In this document: piece by piece, positions 26,045-33,171 of the stretch | How positions within the stretch are numbered: position 1 is the stretch's first letter | Layout of the letters: every line of letters starts with the position of its first letter | Origin: Pseudomonadota bacterium | GTDB taxonomy: Bacteria; Pseudomonadota; Gammaproteobacteria; Burkholderiales; Burkholderiaceae_C | Length of the DNA: 33,171 bases | Assembly (NCBI GenBank): GCA_963205335.1 | Contig: CAUJIM010000013.1 | Coordinates: 1-33,171 of the forward strand | Reading direction: 5' to 3' | Notes under the pieces: generated by a model | What the model saw: the letters and a program-made list of their open reading frames with translations, nothing else | Database searches by the model: none | What the model was told of the DNA's origin: nothing | Made by a program: the position numbers and the translations under genes

Positions 26045-27628
26045 ATGGACTACGTGATCGTCGGCGCCGGCTCGGCCGGCTGCGTGCTGGCCGCACGCCT
26101 CTCCGAAGACCCCAGCGTGCAGGTCACGCTGCTGGAGGCCGGCCCGCCCGACGCCAGCGTGCTGATCCACTGCCCGGCCGGGCTGGCGCTGCTGGCCAAG
26201 CTGGGGCGCGCCAACTGGGCCTTCCAGACCGTGCCGCAGCCGGGCCTGAACGGGCGGCGGGGCTACCAGCCGCGCGGCAAGGTGCTGGGCGGCTCCAGCT
26301 CGGTCAACGCCATGATCTACATGCGCGGCGTGCCGCAGGACTACGACGGCTGGGCGGCCGAGGGCAACATTGGCTGGTGCTGGGACGAGGTGCTGCCGTT
26401 TTTCAAGCGCGCCGAGCACAACGAGCGCGGGGCCGACGCTTGGCACGGCACGGGCGGGCCGCTGAACGTGATGGACCTGTGCGACCCCAACCCCTTTGCG
26501 CACGCCTTTGTCGAAGCCGGCGTGCAGGGCGGACAGGTGCACAACCCCGACTTCAACGGTCGCACGCAGGAGGGCGTGGGCCTGTACCAGGTCACGCACA
26601 AGGGGGGCGAGCGCTGCTCGGTGGCCAAGGGTTATCTCACGCCCAACCGGGCGCGGCCCAACCTGCACGTGCTGACGGGCGTGCGCGCCACGCGCGTGCT
26701 GGTCGAAAACGGCCGCGCCGTGGGCGTGGCCTACCTGGAAGGCGGGCAGGAAAAGACCGTGCGCGCCGAGCGCGAGGTGCTGCTTTGCGCCGGCGCCTTG
26801 CAGTCGCCGCAACTGCTGATGCTGTCGGGCATCGGCCCGGCCGACCAGCTGCGCCAGCATGGCATCGACGTGGCGCTGGACCTGCCCGGCGTGGGCCAGC
26901 ACCTGCACGACCACCCCGACGTGGTGCAGGTGTGGGACGTGCCCGGCGCGCACGAGCTGTTCGGCCTGTCGCTGGCCGGCGCGCGGCGCACCTGGGGCGA
27001 CGTGCAGCGCTGGCGGCGCGAGCGGCGCGGGCCGCTGACGACGAACTTTGCCGAGGCGGGTGGCTTCATCAGGAGCGACGCCGGCGAGGCCGTGCCCGAC
27101 CTGCAACTGCATTTCGTCGTCGGCAAGCTGGTGGACCACGGGCGCGCCACGGTGTTCGGCCACGGCTTCTCGTGCCACGTGTGCGTGCTGCGCCCGCAAA
27201 GCCGCGGCAGCGTGCGCCTGGCCAGCCCAGACCCGTTGGCTGCGCCCTTGATCGACCCGGCGTTTTTGCAGGAGGGCGACGATGTGCGCCGGCTGGTCAA
27301 GGGCTTCAGGCAGATGCGCGAGATCCTGAGCCAGCCGGCCCTGGCGCGCCACGGCGGGCGCGAAAAATCCGCCGCGGTGCGCAGCGACGCCGAGATCGAG
27401 GCCTTCATCCGCCAGCATGCCGACACCATCTATCACCCCGTGGGCAGCTGCCGCATGGGCCGGGGGCCGCTGGACGTGGTGGACGAGCGGCTGCGTGTGC
27501 GCGGCATCGAGCGCCTGCGGGTGGTGGACGCCTCCATCATGCCCCGCGTGCCGGGCGGCAACACGAATGCGCCGACCGTGATGATCGCGGAGCGTGCGGC
27601 GGAGTGGATGCGCAGGGCGCGCGCTTAA
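26045..27628 (+). CDS. GMC-family FAD-dependent oxidoreductase (choline/alcohol dehydrogenase-like)
   Basis: The 527-residue flavoprotein oxidises an alcohol. FAD binding is at the N-terminus (DYVIVGAGSAGCVLAARLSED, a GxGxxG motif at residues 7-12). GMC signature 1 is GKVLGGSSSVNAMIYMRGV and signature 2 is GALQSPQLLMLSGIGP. The catalytic pair is H464 (HPVGSCRMG) and N508 (GGNTNAP), at the 44-residue spacing of choline oxidase. It resembles BetA-like alcohol dehydrogenases, but no betaine genes are near, so an alcohol other than choline is likely. The ATG at 26045 is seven bases after AGGAG. It is divergent from the hbd run. Confidence 0.95.
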   Translation: MDYVIVGAGSAGCVLAARLSEDPSVQVTLLEAGPPDASVLIHCPAGLALLAKLGRANWAFQTVPQPGLNGRRGYQPRGKVLGGSSSVNAMIYMRGVPQDYDGWAAEGNIGWCWDEVLPFFKRAEHNERGADAWHGTGGPLNVMDLCDPNPFAHAFVEAGVQGGQVHNPDFNGRTQEGVGLYQVTHKGGERCSVAKGYLTPNRARPNLHVLTGVRATRVLVENGRAVGVAYLEGGQEKTVRAEREVLLCAGALQSPQLLMLSGIGPADQLRQHGIDVALDLPGVGQHLHDHPDVVQVWDVPGAHELFGLSLAGARRTWGDVQRWRRERRGPLTTNFAEAGGFIRSDAGEAVPDLQLHFVVGKLVDHGRATVFGHGFSCHVCVLRPQSRGSVRLASPDPLAAPLIDPAFLQEGDDVRRLVKGFRQMREILSQPALARHGGREKSAAVRSDAEIEAFIRQHADTIYHPVGSCRMGRGPLDVVDERLRVRGIERLRVVDASIMPRVPGGNTNAPTVMIAERAAEWMRRARA

Positions 27629-27689
27629 GAAAAACATAGGGTTGGCCTAAGCGCTATTTAGCAGCGCCCGGGCGGCGTCGTTCCTAGAC

Positions 27690-27729
27690 TTTGCGGGGTG
27701 GGCTCAGGTGAGTCCGCACCTACCGCAAA
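27690..27729 (+). promoter_or_regulatory. Nested inverted repeats upstream of the second hemerythrin gene
   Basis: TTTGCGG (27690-27696) and CCGCAAA (27723-27729) are perfect complements. Inside them AGGTG (27706-27710) pairs with CACCT (27717-27721). GGTG (27697-27700) could pair with the same CACC, giving two competing folds. The ribosome site AGGAA (27740-27744) and ATG (27751) follow closely. It could be a 5'-leader structure or a bipartite operator. A -10-like TAGACT at 27685-27690 touches its left edge and would place the start of RNA inside it, which would favour the operator reading. Confidence 0.45.
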
Positions 27730-27750
27730 CTCTCAACACAGGAACCGACC

Positions 27751-28488
27751 ATGCACCTCAATCCCCTGGAAATGATGGCCCTGGCCGAGGCCGACTCGGC
27801 CGCGCCGCGCAAGGACCTCTACGCCTTCATCCACAAGGCTCTGCGCGCCTTCATGTTCGACACGCTCGTGACGCTGGGTCGCGTCGATGCCGACGACGAC
27901 GGCCAGTGGGCGCAGGCAGGCGATGCCGTGGCGCAACTGCTGGCGATCTGCCGCGCCCACCTGGCGCACGAAAACCAGTTCATCCACCCCGCCATGGAGC
28001 GCCACGTCGGCGGCAGCAGCGCCCAGCTGGCCCAAGAGCACCTGGGGCATGAGCGTGCCATCGACGCGCTGGAGGCCAGTGTGGCTCGGCTGCGCGCCTG
28101 CCCATTGGCCCAGCGCGCACGCCTGGCCCACGTGCTGTACGGCCAGCTGTCGCTGTTCGTGGCGCACAACCTCGAGCACATGCAGCAGGAAGAGCGCGGG
28201 CACAACGCCGTGCTGTGGGCGCACTATGGCGATGCCGAACTGGCGCAGATCGAGGGCGCCATCGTGGCGTCGATTCCACCCGATGAGAGCATGGTCGAGC
28301 TGCGCTGGATGCTGCCGGCCCTCACCCCGGCCGAGCGCGCGCAAATGCTGGGCGAGATGCGTGCGCACGCGCCGGCGCCGGTGTTCCAGGCTGTGGTCGA
28401 GCAGGTGCGGCCGTTGTTGTCTGGCTACCAGTGGGATCGACTGGTGCGCGATCTGGGCGAGGCGCCGGAGTCCACAAAGGCAAGCTGA
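27751..28488 (+). CDS. Hemerythrin-like protein (second)
   Basis: The 245-residue protein has a hemerythrin-type bundle. Histidine/acid clusters occur in order: FIHKALRAFMFDTL (about 27-40), AHLAHENQFIHPAMERH (70s), EHLGHERAIDAL (90s-100s) and FVAHNLEHMQQEERGHNAVLW (130-150). These are the spacings of HHE-family di-iron ligands. The second half (about 165-245) is an extra helical region (PALTPAERAQMLGEMRAHAP) not found in short hemerythrins. A good AGGAA site precedes the ATG. Function is unknown; oxygen, nitric oxide or iron handling are the family's usual themes. It is unlike the first hemerythrin in sequence, so it is not a local duplication. Confidence 0.78.
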   Translation: MHLNPLEMMALAEADSAAPRKDLYAFIHKALRAFMFDTLVTLGRVDADDDGQWAQAGDAVAQLLAICRAHLAHENQFIHPAMERHVGGSSAQLAQEHLGHERAIDALEASVARLRACPLAQRARLAHVLYGQLSLFVAHNLEHMQQEERGHNAVLWAHYGDAELAQIEGAIVASIPPDESMVELRWMLPALTPAERAQMLGEMRAHAPAPVFQAVVEQVRPLLSGYQWDRLVRDLGEAPESTKAS

Positions 28489-28559
28489 CAAAAGAAAACT
28501 CCATTCTTCACCGTCAAATGCACCTCCCCATCCTTCCAGAGCGCCCTCACGCAGGCCCC

Positions 28560-29150
28560 ATGAAGCCTCTCACTTCTGCGCGCACCACGCAGTCGATCAC
28601 GCCGGCCGGTCAGCTCCTGCTCACCATCGAGCACGACACCGTTCGTGGCGTCAGCCCGGCCATGCTCCGCTGGTGGTTCGAGAACCTCGGCAAGGAGATG
28701 AGCCTCAACGGCCAGACCTACCCTCGTTACCTGCTCTGGCACCCACGCGATCACATCCATTGGGAGCTTGCCCGGCGTTCGCCGGAGGGTGGATCCGGCA
28801 AGGGCGCTCATTTCCGCATCGTCGAGGCCTTTGCCGCCAATCCGGCCTTTTACGTGGATTCCACCGAGTGCGTGGAGAGGCTTGACGAAGGGGGCATCTC
28901 ATTGGTCCGGCGCATTGCCGGTGTGGAGATCTTTCGCCTGGAGCACCGCTTCGGTGAAGTCCCGACAGGCGCAAGCTACCGGTCACGAATGGTGGTCGGC
29001 GTCGCCGCAGGTGCGCTCAGGTGGCCGTTCAACCGGATTGCACGGCAAAGAATTTTCTCCGATGCCATGGGTACGGCCTGGCTCACTCACAACGTCGAGG
29101 AGGTCAGCATGTTGGAGCATATCGTTCCCGGCTTGTATGCCGCTCGATAA
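28560..29150 (+). CDS. DAPG-hydrolase (PhlG)-like protein
   Basis: The 196-residue protein resembles the PhlG family. PhlG is a zinc hydrolase that cleaves a carbon-carbon bond in 2,4-diacetylphloroglucinol. Family-like features are MLRWWFENLGKEM, YLLWHPRDHIHWEL and a late WLTHNVEEVSMLEHIVP. Candidate metal residues are H61 or H65, E89, H177 and E181; H177 and E181 keep the four-residue spacing of PhlG H270/E274. It is much shorter than PhlG (about 290), so the fold is a reduced version and the substrate is unlikely to be the same. The ATG at 28560 is the best start; one 14 codons upstream (28518) is possible. Codons look less GC-biased than the flanks. It lies 71 bases after the hemerythrin-like gene. 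Confidence 0.68.
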   Translation: MKPLTSARTTQSITPAGQLLLTIEHDTVRGVSPAMLRWWFENLGKEMSLNGQTYPRYLLWHPRDHIHWELARRSPEGGSGKGAHFRIVEAFAANPAFYVDSTECVERLDEGGISLVRRIAGVEIFRLEHRFGEVPTGASYRSRMVVGVAAGALRWPFNRIARQRIFSDAMGTAWLTHNVEEVSMLEHIVPGLYAAR

Positions 29151-29160
29151 CGCACCGACT

Positions 29161-29194
29161 CCGCACCTTGAACAGAACCAAGGCGCGGATTTGT
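29161..29194 (+). terminator. Candidate rho-independent terminator
   Basis: CCGC-A-CCTTG (29161-29170) pairs with CAAGG-C-GCGG (29179-29188) across an 8-base loop with one internal mismatch, and ATTTGT follows. It starts 10 bases after the PhlG-like stop, so it probably ends that transcript before the convergent gene. The T-run is short. Confidence 0.5.
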
Positions 29195-29257
29195 CATGCC
29201 CCATTCCTGCGGTGCGGCCGTTCGAGAGGGCCACTGGCAACCCAGCGAAGCACTCCT

Positions 29258-30601
29258 TCACGCGATCCGTTCCAGCCGCACCGGCGCGTCCAGGCACAGG
29301 CGCACGCGCCCGCGGCCTGCCTTTTCGAGGCGGATTCCGAGCTGGCTTTCCTGCAGCCGCCGCTGCAGCAGCAGCAGGCGCGCTTCCAGGTTGTCGGCCA
29401 CCTCGGGCAGGCCCAGGCTGCGATCCAGGCGCAGCTCGCGGTTGCTGAACTCGGTGCGCCCGGTGGCGGCGTGATCGCGCAGCAGCTTGCACAGGATGGC
29501 GCCGGCCACACCCTTGATCAGGTAGGCGTCGTTGACAAACACGCTGCCATTGGCGGCGAAGTGGCGCACGCGCAGGGGCTGCCCCTGGGGCGGCGCGGTT
29601 GCCACCACCGGTGACGTGGCTTCGGACGGCTCGTCGGGGCGCTGCAACAGGTCGATGGCGGCCGCCAGTTGCCCGGCCAGGGTCATCAGGGCATCCTCCT
29701 CGGGGTAGCGGAACTGCAGGTCCAGCTGGCTTTCGACAAACAGCACGCCCAGCGTGCGCCCGCTGCTCACCAGCGGTACCGCCAACTGGCTGTGCGGGTG
29801 GGCCAGACCGGGGTAGGGAATGTCGGGGCCGGGCGTGGCCCCGTCGGTCCCCAGATTGCTGCGCAGCGTGTGGCTGTACAGCGCCGCGTGCGTCACGTGG
29901 CCGATGCGCACCGGCGTGGTTTCGCGCGCGGCCACGCCGATCACGCCCTGACCCAGTCGGATCTCCGAGCCCACGCCCGAGTGCGGGTAGCCGCAGCTGG
30001 CCACGGTGTAGAGTTGGCCCGCCGCCACGTCGAGCATCAGCACCATGGCGTGCCGGATGGCGAAGTGTTCGCGCAGGCCAGCCAGCAGCGCCTGCAGCAG
30101 TTCGTCCAGCCCGTTGCAGCGCGCCAGGCGCTGGCTGCACAGACGCAGCGCGCCCAGCAGATCGGCGCGCGGCGGTGCGGGCGGCAGGCCTTCGCCCGGC
30201 AGGGCTTCGACGCGCTCGACCGCATAGATGTCCGAGCCCTTGAGTGCAAACACATCGGCCATGCCTTCGTGCGAGGCAATGCCCGCCAGTTGGGCTTTCA
30301 TGCGCTCGAACAGCGCTCCGGTGGTTTCCGTGCGCAGGTAGCGCAGGTGAAGGCGGTAGTAGCGCGCCGTCACAGGGTCCGTCACCAGCACGTTGGCGCA
30401 GGGGTTGGCCAGAATGTTCTGGCGCGTCTTGTTGAAGAACTGGAAGGACAGCGCCACGTGCCCTTCGTCCACGTAGAACACCTGTGACAGATAGGCCACG
30501 TTGGGTGTGCCGTCGGCGGCGCAGGTGGCCGTGATGCCGGGCACTGCGCCTTCGAGACAGGCGCGGATGGAGCGCAGGCTCGGATCGGGGCTGTGGGTCA
30601 T
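29258..30601 (-). CDS. Split-barrel flavin-type / GAF sensor protein with a C-terminal domain
   Basis: The 447-residue protein joins three regions. Residues about 5-140 form a pyridoxamine-phosphate-oxidase-like split barrel (PGITATCAADGTPNVAYLSQVFYVDEGHVALSFQFFNKTRQNI), a fold that binds FMN or heme in relatives. Residues about 160-325 form a GAF domain (LREHFAIRHAMVLMLD, GQGVIGVAARETTPVRIGHV, LAVPLVSSGRTLGVLFVES). The final 100 residues (VFVNDAYLIKGVAGAILCKLL ... LEARLLLLQRRL) look helical and may be a winged-helix output, but I cannot assign a family with certainty. The start overlaps the stop of the upstream partner by ATGA. A small-molecule or redox sensor is likely. Confidence 0.7.
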   Translation of the reverse strand: MTHSPDPSLRSIRACLEGAVPGITATCAADGTPNVAYLSQVFYVDEGHVALSFQFFNKTRQNILANPCANVLVTDPVTARYYRLHLRYLRTETTGALFERMKAQLAGIASHEGMADVFALKGSDIYAVERVEALPGEGLPPAPPRADLLGALRLCSQRLARCNGLDELLQALLAGLREHFAIRHAMVLMLDVAAGQLYTVASCGYPHSGVGSEIRLGQGVIGVAARETTPVRIGHVTHAALYSHTLRSNLGTDGATPGPDIPYPGLAHPHSQLAVPLVSSGRTLGVLFVESQLDLQFRYPEEDALMTLAGQLAAAIDLLQRPDEPSEATSPVVATAPPQGQPLRVRHFAANGSVFVNDAYLIKGVAGAILCKLLRDHAATGRTEFSNRELRLDRSLGLPEVADNLEARLLLLQRRLQESQLGIRLEKAGRGRVRLCLDAPVRLERIA

Positions 30602-31089
30602 GGCGTGGGGCGCGCGGGCAGGGGGGTGCCAGCGCGTGCGCCGGGGGTCTGATCAAATGCGGCTTCGGGCGTGAATTCGATCGCTACCAGGTCATCGGGC
30701 GGCGCCGACAGCATGGCCGCCACAAAGTCGGGGCCAAAACCCAGCAGACCGATGCAGTGCTGCACGGCCACCCGGTAGCGCCGCAGCGCGGCCTGATCGC
30801 TGGGCTCGACGCCACGGATGCGCGCGCCGCTCGCCTTGAGTTGAACCGTGCGGTTGGTCGGCGGGTGGCTGAACACCACGGCAATGGGGCCGCCGGCTTG
30901 CAGATCTGCCAGCAGGACTTGCGACTGGCTGGGGCGCAGGAACACGGTGATCAGGCAGCCGTCGGCGCTGATGCGCGATCCCATTCCGCGCATCAGGCTG
31001 GGGCGCAGTTGCGGATCGCGCGAGGCGACGATGACCGACACACCCGAGTCGATCAGGGCGATGAGCTCCGGGTTCAGGTGGGCGGTCAT
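30598..31089 (-). CDS. Pyridoxamine-5'-phosphate-oxidase-like split-barrel protein
   Basis: The 163-residue single-domain split barrel is of the type that binds FMN, F420 or heme. Typical strands are LIDSGVSVIVASRDPQLRPSLMRGMG and GCLITVFLRPSQSQVLLADLQAGGPIAVVFSHPPTNRTVQLKA, followed by a C-terminal helical part with a proline-rich tail (AGTPLPARPTP). The stop and the next gene's start overlap as ATGA, so the two proteins are made together and may form one complex. There is no clear catalytic motif of true PdxH, so a sensing or reductase role is likelier than vitamin B6 synthesis. It is divergent from the LuxR-like gene across 111 bases. Confidence 0.75.
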   Translation of the reverse strand: MTAHLNPELIALIDSGVSVIVASRDPQLRPSLMRGMGSRISADGCLITVFLRPSQSQVLLADLQAGGPIAVVFSHPPTNRTVQLKASGARIRGVEPSDQAALRRYRVAVQHCIGLLGFGPDFVAAMLSAPPDDLVAIEFTPEAAFDQTPGARAGTPLPARPTP

Positions 31090-31101
31090 GGGCTGGCCGG
31101 A

Positions 31102-31130
31102 ATTCTATGGGGATGCGGTGGCGTTGGCAC
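31102..31130 (-). promoter_or_regulatory. Candidate sigma-70 promoter for the split-barrel/GAF pair
   Basis: On the minus strand GTGCCA (31125-31130, four of six) and TAGAAT (31102-31107, five of six) are 17 bases apart. The -10 lies 12 bases before the ATG at 31089, implying a very short leader. Confidence 0.45.
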
Positions 31131-31200
31131 GCGAAATCGGCGGCGCGGGGCGGGCGTGCCGGGCGGCTTTCATAATGCATGGCCCCGTGCCCGCCGCCCC

Positions 31201-32292
31201 ATGACGACGCCCACTTCCTCTTCCGCCGCCGAGCGCCAGCGCCAGTGGCATGCGCTGGGCATGCTGTGCGGGCTGGGCTTGGGACTGGCACCGGTCGCGC
31301 CCCAGCTGTGCGCGGTGCTGCGTGCGCTGGTGGGCGCGGATGCGGCGGCGCTGTTCTGGCTGGATGCCGAAGGGCGGCCCGAGGGCTTTTTTCATGAAGA
31401 CTCGCCGGCCGCGGCGCAGGACCTGTTTCTCAATGAATTCGAGCGCCTGTTTGCCGGCCCGAGCGAGATCAACGTCCACACCCTGGCGCGCGCCGATGGC
31501 CCGCGCATCGGCCGTCTGCTGGCGCCGGGGGCGCGCTACTTCCGCTCCAACTCCTTCAACCTGCTGGTGCGCGCCAGCGGCCACCGGCACACGCTGGACC
31601 TGCGGGTGGAGGTGCAGGGCCGCACGCGCGCCATCGCCATGCTGTTTCGCGCGCCGGGCACGGCCTTTGCCGCCGGCGACGCCGCCACGCTGGAGCGTGC
31701 CGCGGGCTGGCTGGCGCGCGCCTTCGAGCGCCCGCATGCCGCCTGGTCCGGCGACGCCCAAGGCGCCGGCCCGGTCGGCCACGTGGTGCTGGACGGCGAG
31801 GGCCGCCCCCTGTTCGCGGACGAGGCGGCCGTGCAGTTGCTGCGCCAGGCCAACCTGCCGGGGCTGGGCCTGCGCGCCGCCGCCCAGCCGGCGCTGCCGG
31901 GCGACCTGCCGCGGCGCTTGGGCGTGGCGCAGGCGGGGCTGTCCGCACGCATCGCCGTGCCGGGGGGCTGGCTGGCGGCGCAGCGCCGCACGCTGCACCC
32001 GCTGGCTGGCGGCGCGGCGCAGCACCTGGTGACGCTGCAGCGGCAGCACCCGCGCAGCGTGGCGGTGGTGCAGCGCGTGCTGGCGCTGCCGCTGTCGCCG
32101 CTGCAGCGCGACATCGCCCTGCTGGCCGGCCTGGGCCATGCGCGCGCCGACAGCCATCGCCTGGCCGGCGTGGGCGAAGCGGCCTTGAAGAAGCACCTGC
32201 GCGCCATCTTTGCCGCCACCCAGGCCAGCGACTGGGATGACCTGCGGCGCCGGTTGCAAGAAAATCAAGACGAATCGGGCGGTGGCGCTTGA
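31201..32292 (+). CDS. LuxR-like regulator with degenerate helix-turn-helix
   Basis: The 363-residue protein has a GAF/PAS-like N-terminal sensory half (about 20-170: LCAVLRALVGADAAALFWLDAEGRPEGFFHED). A second PAS-like stretch follows (VGHVVLDGEGRPLFADEAAVQLL), and a C-terminal region laid out like LuxR/GerE HTH domains (LSPLQRDIALLAGLGHARADSHRLAGVGEAALKKHLRAIF). In the HTH the usual sequence around the recognition helix is eroded, but the KKHLR block is kept. It is laid out like the convergent neighbour, so the two may be old paralogues. CATAAT at 31171-31176 is a possible -10. The stop codon and last codons come from dispersed repeat copy D. No clear Shine-Dalgarno sequence precedes the ATG. 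Confidence 0.68.
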   Translation: MTTPTSSSAAERQRQWHALGMLCGLGLGLAPVAPQLCAVLRALVGADAAALFWLDAEGRPEGFFHEDSPAAAQDLFLNEFERLFAGPSEINVHTLARADGPRIGRLLAPGARYFRSNSFNLLVRASGHRHTLDLRVEVQGRTRAIAMLFRAPGTAFAAGDAATLERAAGWLARAFERPHAAWSGDAQGAGPVGHVVLDGEGRPLFADEAAVQLLRQANLPGLGLRAAAQPALPGDLPRRLGVAQAGLSARIAVPGGWLAAQRRTLHPLAGGAAQHLVTLQRQHPRSVAVVQRVLALPLSPLQRDIALLAGLGHARADSHRLAGVGEAALKKHLRAIFAATQASDWDDLRRRLQENQDESGGGA

Positions 32293-32320
32293 CCAGCAAG
32301 CGCATCAAGCTATTGATTTT
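32271..32320 (+). repeat. Dispersed repeat, copy D, spanning two convergent gene ends
   Basis: The copy runs CGAATCGGGCGGTGGCGCTT, a short variable part, AGCGCATCAAGCTA, then TTGATTTT. Its left half is nearly identical to copy C. The core has changed from CCAGCAGC to ATCAAGC. The TGA of the left gene (32290-32292) and the TAG of the right gene (complement of 32310-32312) both lie in it. Confidence 0.75.
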
Positions 32321-33171
32321 GTAGTTTGTCCGGCGCCAGCAGCAGCAGCCGCGCGACCAGGGCCACCAGGTCCTGCTGGCGCGCGGCGCCGGTCTTGAGC
32401 AGCAGCGCGCTGAGCTGCGTGCGCACGGTGCGCATGCGCACGCGGCGGGCGTCGGCAAAGTCCTGCGGCGTCTGGCCGCGCAGCAGGGCGCGCAGCAGCG
32501 CGGTTTCGGCCGGGCTCAGCCGCCAGGCCTGGCGCGCCAGTGCGGCGGCGGCGGCGCCGTCGTGCGCGCGCTCCAGCAGCACGCAGGCCACGCCGGGGGC
32601 CGGGTGGTGCAGGCCCAGCGCGCCCAGCTCGCCCAGCGCCAGCGTCACCAGCAGCAGGCCGCCCGGCAGCTCGGCGCAGCCGCTGTCGCCGCGCAGTGCC
32701 TGCGCGAACAGGGCGTGCGCCGTCGCATCGGCTCGCCCCCGGCCGCCCAGCAGCAGGCGCAGCGCGGCGTGTTCGCGGCGCGCGGCCAGGGCGCGCGCGC
32801 GCGGGTTGGCGTGCAGCAGCCGCCCGCCGGCGTCCAGAAACAGCAGGCCCACGGGCAGCCGCTCCAGCAGCGTCTCCAGCCCCTGGGTGCGCGCGCGCAG
32901 CGCCAGCATCTCGCGGTGCAGGAAGGCCGCCTGCTGCACGGCGCCGAACTCGGCCTGAAAGCGCTGCGCCTGCTCCGGCGTGAAACCCTCGTCGTCGCGC
33001 TGGCGGTACACCGACGCGAACAGGTTGCCCACCGGGTGGCGCCCCCCGCGGCTGCCGCCGAACATGCGCGCACCGATGCCGTGCGGGCGCAGGAAGTCGT
33101 TGTAGAACCCGGCGTGGCAGGTGCGCCGCCGCGCCGGCAGGTCGGTGACCACCCAGGTGCCGCCGGGGCCG
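32310..33171 (-). CDS. LuxR-family transcriptional regulator, partial (start beyond the window edge)
   Basis: The frame stays open to the right edge, so the N-terminus is missing. About 287 residues are visible. The first part (FYNDFLRPHGIG, then ARMFGGSRGG) is a sensory region like that of many Comamonadaceae LuxR-type regulators. A PAS-like stretch follows (LERLPVGLLFLDAGGRLLHANPRARAL), and then a LuxR HTH (LSPAETALLRALLRGQTPQDFADARRVRMRTVRTQLSALLLKTGAARQQDLVALV). The HTH is intact, unlike that of the convergent neighbour. A GTG at 33152 could serve as a start, but the family-like frame continues upstream of it. The last residues and stop come from the edge of repeat copy D. The signal sensed is unknown. 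Confidence 0.8.
   Translation of the reverse strand, partial: GPGGTWVVTDLPARRRTCHAGFYNDFLRPHGIGARMFGGSRGGRHPVGNLFASVYRQRDDEGFTPEQAQRFQAEFGAVQQAAFLHREMLALRARTQGLETLLERLPVGLLFLDAGGRLLHANPRARALAARREHAALRLLLGGRGRADATAHALFAQALRGDSGCAELPGGLLLVTLALGELGALGLHHPAPGVACVLLERAHDGAAAAALARQAWRLSPAETALLRALLRGQTPQDFADARRVRMRTVRTQLSALLLKTGAARQQDLVALVARLLLLAPDKLQNQ

Noticed and set aside
27651-27667. GCGCT-ATTTAGC-AGCGC hairpin as a terminator for the GMC oxidoreductase
   Set aside because: Only five paired bases, no T-run; could form but cannot be called a terminator.

Overview
The window is high-GC, densely coded DNA from a betaproteobacterium, most likely Burkholderiales and probably family Comamonadaceae. 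The pointers are strong GC bias at third codon positions, a Mg-type HemB, an ABC branched-chain-type transporter flanked by two acyl-CoA ligases, GspA/GspB-like secretion genes, and a short dispersed repeat (core GCGCCAGCAGCTATCAA) that I associate with this family. It reads as ordinary chromosome: no rRNA, tRNA, CRISPR array, transposase or phage gene was recognised, and no stretch longer than 300 bases lacks a gene.

Layout. 164-982: acyl-CoA thioesterase-like protein. 1020-4425 (minus): marR-emrA-emrB efflux module; its promoter spacer carries a perfect 12-bp palindrome. 4530-6509 (minus): a membrane-anchored copper nitrite reductase with a DoxX-like membrane module in front and a cytochrome c domain behind. 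6664-7671 (minus): hemB. 7764-8468: lipoate-ligase-like protein, then a MAPEG protein and a nitroreductase. 9673-18062 (minus): an eight-kilobase operon-like run of long-chain acyl-CoA ligase, livG, livH, livM, livK, livF and a PaaK-like ligase, which looks like uptake plus CoA activation of a carboxylic acid. 18221-20497: ExeA/GspA and GspB. 20510-21235: Crp/Fnr-family regulator, whose stop codon lies inside the -35 of a well-formed predicted heat-shock promoter for htpG (21297-23258).

23259-25951 (minus): a small unknown protein, SrkA-like kinase, hemerythrin-like protein and 3-hydroxybutyryl-CoA dehydrogenase. 26045-27628: GMC oxidoreductase. 27751-33171 is the least conventional stretch. 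It holds a second hemerythrin-like protein, a small DAPG-hydrolase-like (PhlG-type) protein, a two-gene unit of a flavin-type split-barrel protein and a split-barrel/GAF/C-terminal-domain protein, and two convergent LuxR-like regulators, the last cut by the window edge.

Two themes stand out. First, four copies of a roughly 48-bp dispersed repeat sit in the window. Two are intergenic, one is read in frame inside the kinase gene close to its catalytic motif, and one supplies the stop codons of both convergent regulators. Second, several genes point to oxygen, nitric oxide or redox handling (CuNIR, hemerythrins, nitroreductase, flavin-type/GAF sensor), although no shared regulation can be shown from sequence alone.
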